The translations under genes were made by a program, and so were the position numbers. Shown here one piece after another: positions 8,497 through 15,583 of a stretch of 64,000 nt of DNA. Source of the DNA: JAXLQL01 sp046331625 (GTDB taxonomy: Bacteria; Acidobacteriota; Terriglobia; Bryobacterales; Bryobacteraceae); contig JAXLQL010000005.1 of the NCBI GenBank assembly GCA_046331625.1, positions 372,001 through 436,000 on the forward strand. The letters run 5' to 3'. The notes under the pieces are model-generated. The model was not told where the DNA came from. It searched no databases and saw only the letters and a program-made list of their open reading frames with translations. Each line of letters starts with the position of its first letter. Position 1 is the first letter of the stretch.

Positions 8497-9726
8497 ATGC
8501 GTTCGCCTCTGCTTCTGTTCCTGCTGGCTGAGTGTCTGCTAGCTGACGATCTGGCCACGCGCCCCGCTGTCACAGAAGCTCTCGACTATCTGCGGCAGCA
8601 TGACTCGGAGCACCTCGCCAAGCAAGTACAAATCGCCGAAATCCCCGCCCCCACCTTCCACGAAACCGAGCGCGCCAAGTTCATGCTCGGCGAGTTCCGG
8701 CGCGTGGGCCTCGAAGGAGTGGAGATCGACAAGCAAGGCAACGTTCTCGGATGGCGCCGGGGCCGAAGCGAGAAGACACTGCTGGTGGCCGCCCATCTCG
8801 ACATCTCGTTCGCCCCAGGCGTCGACACACGCGTGCGCAAGGAAGGCAACCGCTGGCATGGCCCAGGGCTCGGCGACGACAGCCGCGGCCTGGCGGCCCT
8901 GCTCGCGATCGTGGAAGCGATGAATCATGCGGGCTTGCGTACCGAGCGCTCGATCCTGTTCGCCGCCAACGTGGGCGAAGAGGGCATGGGCGACCTCAAC
9001 GGCGTCCGCTACCTGTTCGGGCAGAGCCCGTATCGCCAGCGCATCGATTCCTTCATCTCCATCGACGGGACGAACCCGGGGCGGATCACCAACGGAGGCT
9101 TGGCGGTGAAGCGATACCGGGTGACGTATCGCGGCCCGGGTGGGCACAGCTACGGCAACTTCGGACGCCCGAGCGCGACGCAAGCGATGGGCCGCGCGAT
9201 GGCGAAGCTCGCGGTGCTGCCGGTCCCCGCGAAGCCGAAGACCACCTACAACATCGGTCGCGTCGGCGGCGGAACGGCGGTCAACGCGATCGCCGAAGAG
9301 TCGTGGATGGAAGTGGACCTGCGATCGGAGAGCCCGGCCGAACTCGACAAGCTCGAGCTGAAAATGTTTGAAACAATTCGCCAGGGCGCTGAAGAAGAGA
9401 ACGAGATGCGCAAGGCCTCGGGCACCCAGGTGAAGTTCGAGTGGAAGCTGGTAAGCAATCGTCCCGGCGGGCAGACTCCCGCCGGTGCGGCACTGGTGAA
9501 AGCCGCCGAATGGGCCGCCAGGGCCACCAGACACTCCCCGGCACTCGGCTATTCGAGCACTGATTCGAATATCCCCATGAGCCTCGGGATTCCAGCCGTG
9601 ACGCTCGGCGGAGGCGGCCGAGGGGACAACGCACACTCGCTCGACGAATGGTTCGAACCGGCCGAGGCGTGGAAGGGTCCGCAGACAGTGCTGTTGACGA
9701 TCCTCGCCTTCGACGAGCGAAAGTGA
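8497..9726 (+). CDS. M20/M28-like zinc metallopeptidase, secreted
   Basis: A 409-residue M20-family peptidase. The ATG at 8497 gives a signal peptide, MRSPLLLFLLAECLLADD. Metal-binding motifs are in order: AAHLD (His about 101), GLGDDSRG (Asp about 128) and GEEG (Glu about 160), followed by a lid domain starting near GPGGHSYGNFGRPS and a C-terminal GGGGRGDNAHSLDEW with the last ligand histidine. This is the ArgE/DapE/CPG2 co-catalytic zinc arrangement. An exported aminoacylase or dipeptidase for scavenging peptides is likely. Its stop codon is followed within a few bases by a fragment of tRNA 3' sequence. Confidence 0.85.
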   Translation: MRSPLLLFLLAECLLADDLATRPAVTEALDYLRQHDSEHLAKQVQIAEIPAPTFHETERAKFMLGEFRRVGLEGVEIDKQGNVLGWRRGRSEKTLLVAAHLDISFAPGVDTRVRKEGNRWHGPGLGDDSRGLAALLAIVEAMNHAGLRTERSILFAANVGEEGMGDLNGVRYLFGQSPYRQRIDSFISIDGTNPGRITNGGLAVKRYRVTYRGPGGHSYGNFGRPSATQAMGRAMAKLAVLPVPAKPKTTYNIGRVGGGTAVNAIAEESWMEVDLRSESPAELDKLELKMFETIRQGAEEENEMRKASGTQVKFEWKLVSNRPGGQTPAGAALVKAAEWAARATRHSPALGYSSTDSNIPMSLGIPAVTLGGGGRGDNAHSLDEWFEPAEAWKGPQTVLLTILAFDERK

Positions 9727-9729
9727 TGG

Positions 9730-9748
9730 GGTGGGCCCTGTAGGATTC
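9730..9748. repeat. Copy of the tRNA(CAT) 3' end, possible attachment-site remnant
   Basis: These 19 bases are identical to 11582-11600, the T-arm and acceptor end of the tRNA gene. The similarity extends leftwards (AAGTGATGG at 9721 and at 11565) apart from an 8-bp length difference. Direct repeats of a tRNA 3' end are what integrases leave; the segment between the copies is about 1.85 kb and holds no integrase. Confidence 0.5.
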
Positions 9749-9759
9749 TAGCGAGCTTA

Positions 9760-9972
9760 GCTACTTTCCGGCGCAAAATTCCATGGTTCCGATTGTGGGG
9801 CAGGCTTTCAGCCTGCGCGGGACTTCAGTCCCGCTTCCGATGCCCGGTGCCCAGGCCCCGCCAGCGAACTTTAACCCCTCCCGAAGGGTGCTTGGGCGGC
9901 ATCCACTTCGGTTTCCGCTATTGGCGGGGGATGACGGGCGAGTACCTCTTGAATTTCGCGCCGGAAAGTAGC
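9760..9972. mobile_element. 213-bp inverted-repeat element (MITE-like)
   Basis: Terminal inverted repeats at 9760-9781 and 9951-9972 match at 21 of 22 positions (core GCGCCGGAAAGTAGC on the right arm), with weaker similarity continuing outwards. The interior has no gene and contains one copy of the double-hairpin repeat. Size and structure fit a small non-autonomous element, but a full-length second copy is not present in this window. Confidence 0.45.
9796..9834 (+). repeat. Double-hairpin repeat, copy 1
   Basis: Two adjoining hairpins: GCAGGC-tttca-GCCTGC, then GCGGGACTTCAGTCCCGC (7-bp stem, TTCA loop). This is the clearest copy of a family found at eight places in the window. Confidence 0.8.
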
Positions 9973-10107
9973 GAGCTAGCCACCATCGGCAGCCGTCCGG
10001 CCGCACTTATGAGACCCACGGAAAATTTACAAGTCTGCGGCACATTAGCCGCTCTAACGGCTTGGGGCCAACCGGCAAACATGCTACGCTCACCCGAGGA
10101 GGTGGGA

Positions 10108-11016
10108 ATGGAACCACGACCCAAGTTGCCGCCCGAGGCGATCCAGTTGTACAACCTGTTTATTCACGGCGAAATCGGCCGGCGCGATTTCCTGGCAGGT
10201 CTCCAACGGTTCGCGGTCGGGGGACTGACTGTGGCTGCGCTGACGCAGGCGTTGATGCCGAATTATGCGCAGGGGCAACAGATTTCCAAGGAAGATGAGC
10301 GCGTCAAGTCTTCCTATGAAAACGTGCCATCCCCTCAGGGCAACGGAACGATCCGGGGCTATCTCGTGCGTCCCGTGAGCGCGGATACGAGAAGCGCGAC
10401 ACCGGCCAAGTTGCCAGGGGTTCTCGTGATCCATGAGAACCGGGGTCTGAACCCGCACATCGAGGATATTGCCCGGCGGCTCGCTCTAGCCAACTTCATG
10501 GCGTTTGCACCCGATGCCCTCACCACGGTTGGTGGTTTTCCGGGCGACGACTTCCGGGGCGGCCAGATGTTCAACACCATCAACGGCCAGAAATTGACCG
10601 AAGACTGGGTAGCCGCCGCACTCTGGCTAAAAGCGCATCCGCTCTGTACGGGCAAGATCGGCGTCACCGGATTTTGCTACGGCGGCAATATGTGCAATAC
10701 GCTCGCGGTCCGGCTGGGAACGGATCTTGCGGCGGCAGTACCGTTCTATGGCGCCGCCCCTGCGACGGACGACATCGCCAAGATTCGCGCAGCTATCCTG
10801 GCCCATCACGGGGAACTGGATACCCGGCTCGCGTCAGCTTGGCCCGCATACGATGCCGCGTTGACGGCGAGCAACGTTACCCACGAGGGTTACATCTACC
10901 CCAACTCGGTTCACGGGTTCAATTGCGATGCAACACCCGAGCGCTACAACAAGGCCGCCGCGGATTTGGCATGGCAACGCACCACGGAGTGGTTCACCAA
11001 GTACTTGGGTGCGTGA
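10108..11016 (+). CDS. Dienelactone hydrolase family protein
   Basis: A 302-residue alpha/beta hydrolase. The ATG at 10108 follows GAGGAGGTGGGA; upstream in-frame starts would run through the repeat region. Residues 20-55 hold GRRDFLAGLQRFAVGG and a hydrophobic stretch, suggesting a Tat-type leader or anchor. The catalytic triad of the family is intact: Cys190 in GFCYGGN, Asp238 in GELDTR and His269 in SVHGF. These enzymes hydrolyse dienelactones in chlorocatechol breakdown, but exported relatives act on diverse esters, so the substrate is open. The gene stands alone between a repeat element and a tRNA. Confidence 0.85.
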   Translation: MEPRPKLPPEAIQLYNLFIHGEIGRRDFLAGLQRFAVGGLTVAALTQALMPNYAQGQQISKEDERVKSSYENVPSPQGNGTIRGYLVRPVSADTRSATPAKLPGVLVIHENRGLNPHIEDIARRLALANFMAFAPDALTTVGGFPGDDFRGGQMFNTINGQKLTEDWVAAALWLKAHPLCTGKIGVTGFCYGGNMCNTLAVRLGTDLAAAVPFYGAAPATDDIAKIRAAILAHHGELDTRLASAWPAYDAALTASNVTHEGYIYPNSVHGFNCDATPERYNKAAADLAWQRTTEWFTKYLGA

Positions 11017-11580
11017 CGACTTGTGGATCGGTGGCAATTCTCTGGCCCGTCTGATTCCGGGCGTTATGAAATCGCGTTCCTGCGATAGTGGCTGTGCCTG
11101 AACCGCGGCGAGACTGGGGTTAGGCATCTGGCGTTGGGTCCTCCGCTTTCGCGCCGGAACGGCTCGAGAATCCCCAGAACCTCCGAAGTTCAAGCCCAAA
11201 GACAAGCACGGTCTGCGCAAAGCCCGAAGATCTTTTCTACAGGGTTCCTGGGCGCGAAGATCGCACGGGTATCTCCGGGGGGCCGCAGCAAGACACACTC
11301 CGCGAGTACGGCGACAGACACCAGGTCCTTCTGAAGCGTGGCTCCACCGCTTCCATGCACTCTGGCACACCTCCGCCACGCTGCTCGCGGTACAGGGCGT
11401 TCAGGCGCAATCCCGGGGCTTTGGGATGGGAAAACATCGCCATGCTAGGCTAAACCGCTACGGCCACTTCGTCGCAGGGTAGCCTCGGCGGTGGACCCGA
11501 TTCTAAGTCCGGTCGACATTACCGTGACTGTCAATCCAGACACGCCGAAGCCGATCTGAGTTGCAAGTGATGGATTGGAT
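11017..11580. other. 564-bp intergenic region, no gene recognised
   Basis: No open frame here has a credible start, ribosome-binding site or recognisable family motif on either strand. It separates the dienelactone hydrolase from the tRNA and would be part of any segment bounded by the tRNA-end repeats. Confidence 0.5.
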
Positions 11581-11656
11581 TGGTGGGCCCTGTAGGATTC
11601 GAACCTACGACCAACGGATTATGAGTCCGCTGCACTAACCGCTGTGCTAAGGGCCC
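11581..11656 (-). tRNA. tRNA with CAT anticodon, probably tRNA-Ile2
   Basis: A complete 76-nt cloverleaf on the minus strand: acceptor GGGCCCT/AGGGCCC, D-stem GCAC/GTGC, anticodon stem GCGGA/TCCGT with CAT at 11621-11623, T-arm GTAGG-TTCGAAT-CCTAC, and an encoded CCA end. CAT could mean elongator Met or lysidine-modified Ile2. The C4-G69 and C5-G68 pairs, the determinants recognised by TilS, and the similarity of the D-loop and variable loop to E. coli ileX favour Ile2. The start codon is unlikely because initiator features (mismatched first pair, GGG/CCC anticodon stem) are absent. Confidence 0.85.
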
Positions 11657-11726
11657 AGGCGTGGCGCTTGCTTCATCGAATTTAGCACGAAGCCTGCGGC
11701 CACTACGCTGCGGTAATCTGGCACTC

Positions 11727-12061
11727 GTGGCTGAAGACCAAGTTCGCATCGGATCAATCGTCATCCTCTGCTACCAGTTCGACACCTTGCAGCAGTTCTG
11801 GCAGGCGGCACTCGGCTACGTCGTCGAACACCTTCGGCGACGATATCCTCGGAGCTCGATGCCGGCGGACGCGCCTCGCTCGTGCGCCCTGCCAAGCGCA
11901 GCGGCCATGGTACGGACCTCGATCTGCAATCAGAGCAGCGAGGTGGGCCGCCCCAAATCCGGCCTCGGGGCCACCCATATCCGGCGTCGCTGTACCCCTC
12001 ATGCGGACTACATCGTATCCAAGACCCCGGCGGGAACCTGGTCTGCGTAGTTCAGGTTTGA
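11727..12061 (+). pseudogene. Decayed VOC (glyoxalase/bleomycin resistance) family gene
   Basis: The frame begins VAEDQVRIGSIVILCYQFDT and continues FWQAALGYVVEH, a typical VOC-domain start. The rest of the domain is found only by changing frame: ELDAGGRASLVRPAKRSGHG in one frame, GATHIRRRCTPHADYIV in another, and the usual C-terminus DPGGNLVCVVQV with a stop at 12059-12061. At least two to three frameshifts are needed, so no functional protein is made. No convincing start codon remains. Confidence 0.75.
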
Positions 12062-12103
12062 GCACAGCGACACAAACGTTTTCGCGATCCTTGCATTTGC
12101 TCT

Positions 12104-12131
12104 TGACGTGACTCTTTAGTCACGTTACCAT
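12104..12131 (+). promoter_or_regulatory. Promoter with palindromic operator in the spacer
   Basis: TTGACG at 12104-12109 and TACCAT at 12126-12131 (16-bp spacer) form a plausible promoter. Between and over them lies the inverted repeat ACGTGACT-CTTT-AGTCACGT (12106-12125). A perfect 8-bp dyad inside the promoter is what an ArsR-type repressor site looks like, and a decayed ArsR gene is 460 bp downstream. The promoter reads into the SRPBCC remnant. Confidence 0.55.
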
Positions 12132-12141
12132 AGAGACACAT

Positions 12142-12587
12142 ATGAGCAACCTCAAGATTGACGACTTCACTCGACTCCACCCAGAGCCTCGACATCAAAG
12201 CCGACATCGAAACCGTCTTCCGCCATGCTGCTACTTCAGCCCAGGCAGCACCAACACGCAAAAAGGCGAGTCCATGCAACTGAACCTCGAACAATGGCCC
12301 GGCGGACGCTGGTACCGTGATCGCGGCAACGGCATCGGCCACCTATGGGGAGCACGTCCACCAGTGATCAGCGCCAGCCTGTTCGAGCTGAGCGGATATG
12401 TTCATGTCGTATCCGGCACTCGCATCATCGAGTTGAAGCTCGAGGAGCAACGGCGGGCGGCACTGTTGACTTCCGCCATCGAGCCATCGGGATGATCCGA
12501 ACACCACCTTGCGGAGTGGTCACCGGCTGGAAGCACATCCTTGACGGTGCCGCCGCGGACGCCAGCCGCCAAGCGGAGCTGACGCTG
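12142..12587 (+). pseudogene. Decayed SRPBCC (AHSA1-like) family gene
   Basis: The start MSNLKIDD is in one frame, SLDIKADIETVFRH in a second, then EQWPGGRWYRDRGNGIGHLW and the following strand region back in the first, and TVDFRHRAIGMIR plus GVVTGWKHIL in a third. These pieces in order match activator-of-Hsp90-ATPase-like SRPBCC proteins, so the gene has suffered at least three frameshifts. Such genes are normally paired with ArsR regulators, as here. Confidence 0.75.
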
Positions 12588-12955
12588 ATGAACGAACTCG
12601 ACAGCGTGTGGAAGGCGCTTTCTGACGGCACGCGGCGCGCGATTCTCGATTACCTGCGAAGGGTCCGCGCACCACCGCTGGAAATCGTCGAGGCCTTCCC
12701 CACCTCACTCGCTTCGGCATCATGAAGCACATTGACGTGCTGCGCGAAGTGGCCTCATCACACGAGACGAAAGCCGCCAGCAGATCAACTCGCTGAACCC
12801 GGTTCCGATCCGTCAGATTTACGAGCGATGGATAAGGGCACTTTGAAGAGCTGTGGTCCAGCCATCTGCTGCGCATCAAAGAAGACGCCGAAGCCATGGC
12901 CACGGGAACCGATGGTCAGGTGGCGAAACCGAAAAAGTCCCCCAAACAGGCATGA
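12588..12955 (+). pseudogene. Decayed ArsR family regulator gene
   Basis: It starts MNELDSVWKALSDGTRRAIL, the standard N-terminus of ArsR-type winged-helix regulators. The recognition region FPHLTRFGIMKHIDVL lies in another frame, LITRDESRQQINSLNPVPI in a third, and the C-terminal EELWSSHLLRIKEDAEA in yet another, ending at 12955. At least three frame changes are required. The regulator is therefore dead, which may leave the operator upstream unoccupied. Confidence 0.75.
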
Positions 12956-12972
12956 AGAAAAAGGAAGAACCA

Positions 12973-13701
12973 ATGAACACGACACACCCAGTAGTCTCCA
13001 AACAAGAATGGCTCGAGGCGCGGCGCGGGCTCTTGGCAGCCGAGAAGGAACTGACGCGGAAACGCGATGAAGTGAGCCGGCGCCGCCGCGAACTCCCGTG
13101 GGAGCGGGTCGAGAAGGAGTACGTCTTCGAAGGCCCGAAAGGCCGCGAGACCTTCGCCGATCTGTTCCGCGGCCGCCACCAACTCATCGTCTACCACTTC
13201 ATGCTCGGGCCACAGATGAGCCAGGGATGCAAGTCGTGCTCGTTCGTCTCTGACCATTTCGACGGCACGTTGGTCCACCTGGCCCAACGCGATGTGAGTC
13301 TGGTCGCGATCTCTCGCGCGCCGTGGGCGCAGATTGCCGAGTTCCGAAAGCGTATGGGATGGCGGTTCCACTGGGTGTCGGCGTCGGACACTACGTTCCC
13401 GCGCGACTACGGCGTCCACTTCACCAAAGAGGAAACCGCCGGCGAGGTCGACTACAACTACGGCAAGAACCACTTCCCCTCGGAAGACGCGCCCGGTTTC
13501 AGCGTCTTCTACAAAGACGACTCGGGCGAGATCTTCCACACCTACTCGGTCTACTCGCGCGGCATCGACATGATGATGGGCACCTATCATTTGCTCGACC
13601 TCGTTCCGAAAGGCCGCGACGAAGCGGGGCTGCCGCACACGATGGCATGGGTGCGGCACCACGACAGGTACGATCCGATTCCCGAGATGGAAGGTGCGTA
13701 G
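12973..13701 (+). CDS. DUF899 family thioredoxin-like protein
   Basis: A 242-residue DUF899 protein. The ATG at 12973 is favoured by the AAGGAAG just upstream; an in-frame ATG at 12952 is the alternative. The N-terminal helix is charged (RRGLLAAEKELTRKRDEVSR), followed by the thioredoxin-like core with YHFMLGP, QGCKSCSFVSDHFDG (a CxxC pair) and FHTYSVYSRGID. Members are annotated as thioredoxin-like and are often found next to ArsR/SRPBCC/VOC genes, which here are all broken. This gene alone of the four has stayed open over its full length. Function is unproven. Confidence 0.82.
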   Translation: MNTTHPVVSKQEWLEARRGLLAAEKELTRKRDEVSRRRRELPWERVEKEYVFEGPKGRETFADLFRGRHQLIVYHFMLGPQMSQGCKSCSFVSDHFDGTLVHLAQRDVSLVAISRAPWAQIAEFRKRMGWRFHWVSASDTTFPRDYGVHFTKEETAGEVDYNYGKNHFPSEDAPGFSVFYKDDSGEIFHTYSVYSRGIDMMMGTYHLLDLVPKGRDEAGLPHTMAWVRHHDRYDPIPEMEGA

Positions 13702-13955
13702 TGGATGCATGCTGCGGATGCGGGCCGGCAGGGAGGCTTCTCTCGCGCCGGCCGTCTACCATCTCGCTGGCCGCGATGCCTTGGGCGCTGCTGGTGCTCT
13801 TGCCGAAGTGTCCGATGTGCTTGGCCGCTTGGATGACGCTCATGACTGGCGTCAGTGTCTCCGCGGCCGCGGCCGGCTGGCTGCGCGGAGTCTCGCTCCT
13901 GATCGCGATCGCAGCCATAGCGCACACGCTGTGGCGGATCCGGCGCACAACGTAG
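13701..13955 (+). CDS. Small Cys-rich membrane protein
   Basis: An 84-residue protein whose GTG start overlaps the DUF899 stop (TAGTG). It begins MDACCGCGPAG, a metal-binding-like cysteine cluster, followed by two hydrophobic segments; the first contains LLPKCPMCLAAW with a CxxC inside the membrane region. The layout recalls MerC-like small membrane proteins, but the match is only a general one. Coupling to DUF899, a thiol protein, suggests a shared thiol/metal role. Confidence 0.55.
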   Translation: MDACCGCGPAGRLLSRRPSTISLAAMPWALLVLLPKCPMCLAAWMTLMTGVSVSAAAAGWLRGVSLLIAIAAIAHTLWRIRRTT

Positions 13956-13963
13956 CTCCGGGT

Positions 13964-15583
13964 TCAGTCAGGCTCTTGAAGGCGCAGGAACTGATCCGCC
14001 TTAACGTTGGCCAGCTTCCGGACCTTGCCGCTCGGCCACGTCACTTCCACCGAGTCCACGACCGCCGCACCGCCTAGCCCAAAGTGCACGCGAGCGTCGT
14101 TCGAGGAAAGGTAGCTCCCGCCGGCGGTCACCATCGCGTGCTGTTCCAGACGGCCCCCAGCGGAAACCACCCGGACTCGCGCGCCGATGCGCCCTGCGTC
14201 GATCATGAGGAAGTGACGCCCGGTCCGCGGGGAGCGGTTCTCGAGAATCACCGGAGGCTGGTTATTGCAGTTGATCACCACATCCGGCCAGCCATCGTTG
14301 TTCAGGTCGCCGAAAGCGGCTCCCCGCGCCGCGATCGGCTTCGCGAACGAAGCTACAGCAGCGAACCTGCCAGCCACATTGCGTAGCGCGAGCGGAGCTT
14401 CCAGATACCGCAACTGCGGTAGCGACATCTCGATGTTGTCCATCACGTGGCCCTGCGCCACGAAGAGATCTTTCCAGCCATCGTTGTCGAAGTCGGCGAA
14501 CTTGGCCCCCCACCCGGAGTGCTGCACGCTCGCCGCAGCCACTCCGCTCGGACCGGATGAATATTCGTACGTGCCTTTGCGATTCCGGAAGAGCGCGTAG
14601 CGCTGCAGTGCGAGCGCGTCCGCGAAGAGGTCGGGCCAGCCGTCATTATCGTAGTCGGCGAAGTCGGCGCCCATGCCGGAAAAGCTGCGTCCGTCGGCAT
14701 CGTACGCCACGTTCGCCGCCAGCGCCACCTCCTCGAACGTACCGTCATGCCGGTTGCGGAACAGTTGCTGCGGCACGGCGTCGTTCGCGATGAACACATC
14801 GGGCCAACCGTCGAGATCGAAGTCCGCCATCGCGATCCCGAGCCCCTTACCCGGATGCTTGCCGATGCCGCTTTCCAACGAGGCATCGCGGAACCGGCCT
14901 CCGCCTTCGTTGTGATAAACGAGGTGCGCGATTGGCTGGAACTGGTCCGGATGGCAGTAGTCTCGCCGCAGCACTGGCGCACGGATTCCACAGAAAATGT
15001 TCTTGTTGAAGCTCCAGTCGAGATAGCGCGTGACAATCAGGTCGAGCCGGCCATCCAGGTCATAGTCGATCCAAAGCGCTCCAGCGGACCAGCCGCCTCC
15101 GGCCACGCCTGCCTGCTCGGTCACATCGCGAAACGTGCCATCGCCCATGTTGCGGTAGAGCCTGTTGCGCGGATAGCCGGTGACGAAAAGATCCGCGTGG
15201 CCGTCGTTGTCGAAGTCGGCCGCTGCCGCGCCCATGTCGAATCCCCTGCCCTGCACTCGCGCCGATTCCGTCACGTCGGCGAAGGTGCCGTCGTGCCGGT
15301 TGCGGTAGAGCCGGTTCCAAAACGCCGGCGCAGACTTGTCGGGGAGCTTCCCTGGCGGCATCGGGTCCGTGATTTGCGCGCCGTTGACGAAGAAGATGTC
15401 GAGCCAGCCGTCTCCGTCATAGTCGATCAGCGCCACGCCGCCCGACATCGTTTCAATCAGGTACTTCTGACTCGTCGCGCTCGAGCGATGCACGAAGCCG
15501 ATGCCCGAGCGAGCCGTCACGTCTTCCAACACGATCGGAGGCGGAACCGCGGCGGCAAGCGCAGCCAGCAAGATCCACTTCAC
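13964..15583 (-). CDS. CRTAC1-like FG-GAP / ASPIC-UnbV protein, secreted
   Basis: A 539-residue secreted protein starting at a GTG that overlaps the upstream cytochrome stop by four bases (GTGA). A signal peptide is followed by at least seven FG-GAP/calcium-binding repeats of the form DxDxDGxxDxF (for example DYDGDGWLDIFFVNG, DFDNDGHADLFVTG, DFDNDGWKDLFVAQG). It ends in an ASPIC/UnbV domain (GGSYLSSNDARVHFGLG, VEVTWPSGKVRKL). This is the bacterial CRTAC1 architecture, a beta-propeller of unknown ligand. Direct coupling to a multihaem cytochrome suggests the two work together at the cell surface or in the periplasm. Confidence 0.9.
   Translation of the reverse strand: MKWILLAALAAAVPPPIVLEDVTARSGIGFVHRSSATSQKYLIETMSGGVALIDYDGDGWLDIFFVNGAQITDPMPPGKLPDKSAPAFWNRLYRNRHDGTFADVTESARVQGRGFDMGAAAADFDNDGHADLFVTGYPRNRLYRNMGDGTFRDVTEQAGVAGGGWSAGALWIDYDLDGRLDLIVTRYLDWSFNKNIFCGIRAPVLRRDYCHPDQFQPIAHLVYHNEGGGRFRDASLESGIGKHPGKGLGIAMADFDLDGWPDVFIANDAVPQQLFRNRHDGTFEEVALAANVAYDADGRSFSGMGADFADYDNDGWPDLFADALALQRYALFRNRKGTYEYSSGPSGVAAASVQHSGWGAKFADFDNDGWKDLFVAQGHVMDNIEMSLPQLRYLEAPLALRNVAGRFAAVASFAKPIAARGAAFGDLNNDGWPDVVINCNNQPPVILENRSPRTGRHFLMIDAGRIGARVRVVSAGGRLEQHAMVTAGGSYLSSNDARVHFGLGGAAVVDSVEVTWPSGKVRKLANVKADQFLRLQEPD

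Noticed and set aside
9721..11656. Complete integrated phage or genomic island
   Set aside because: No integrase, phage or conjugation gene lies between the tRNA-end repeats; only an att-like remnant can be supported.
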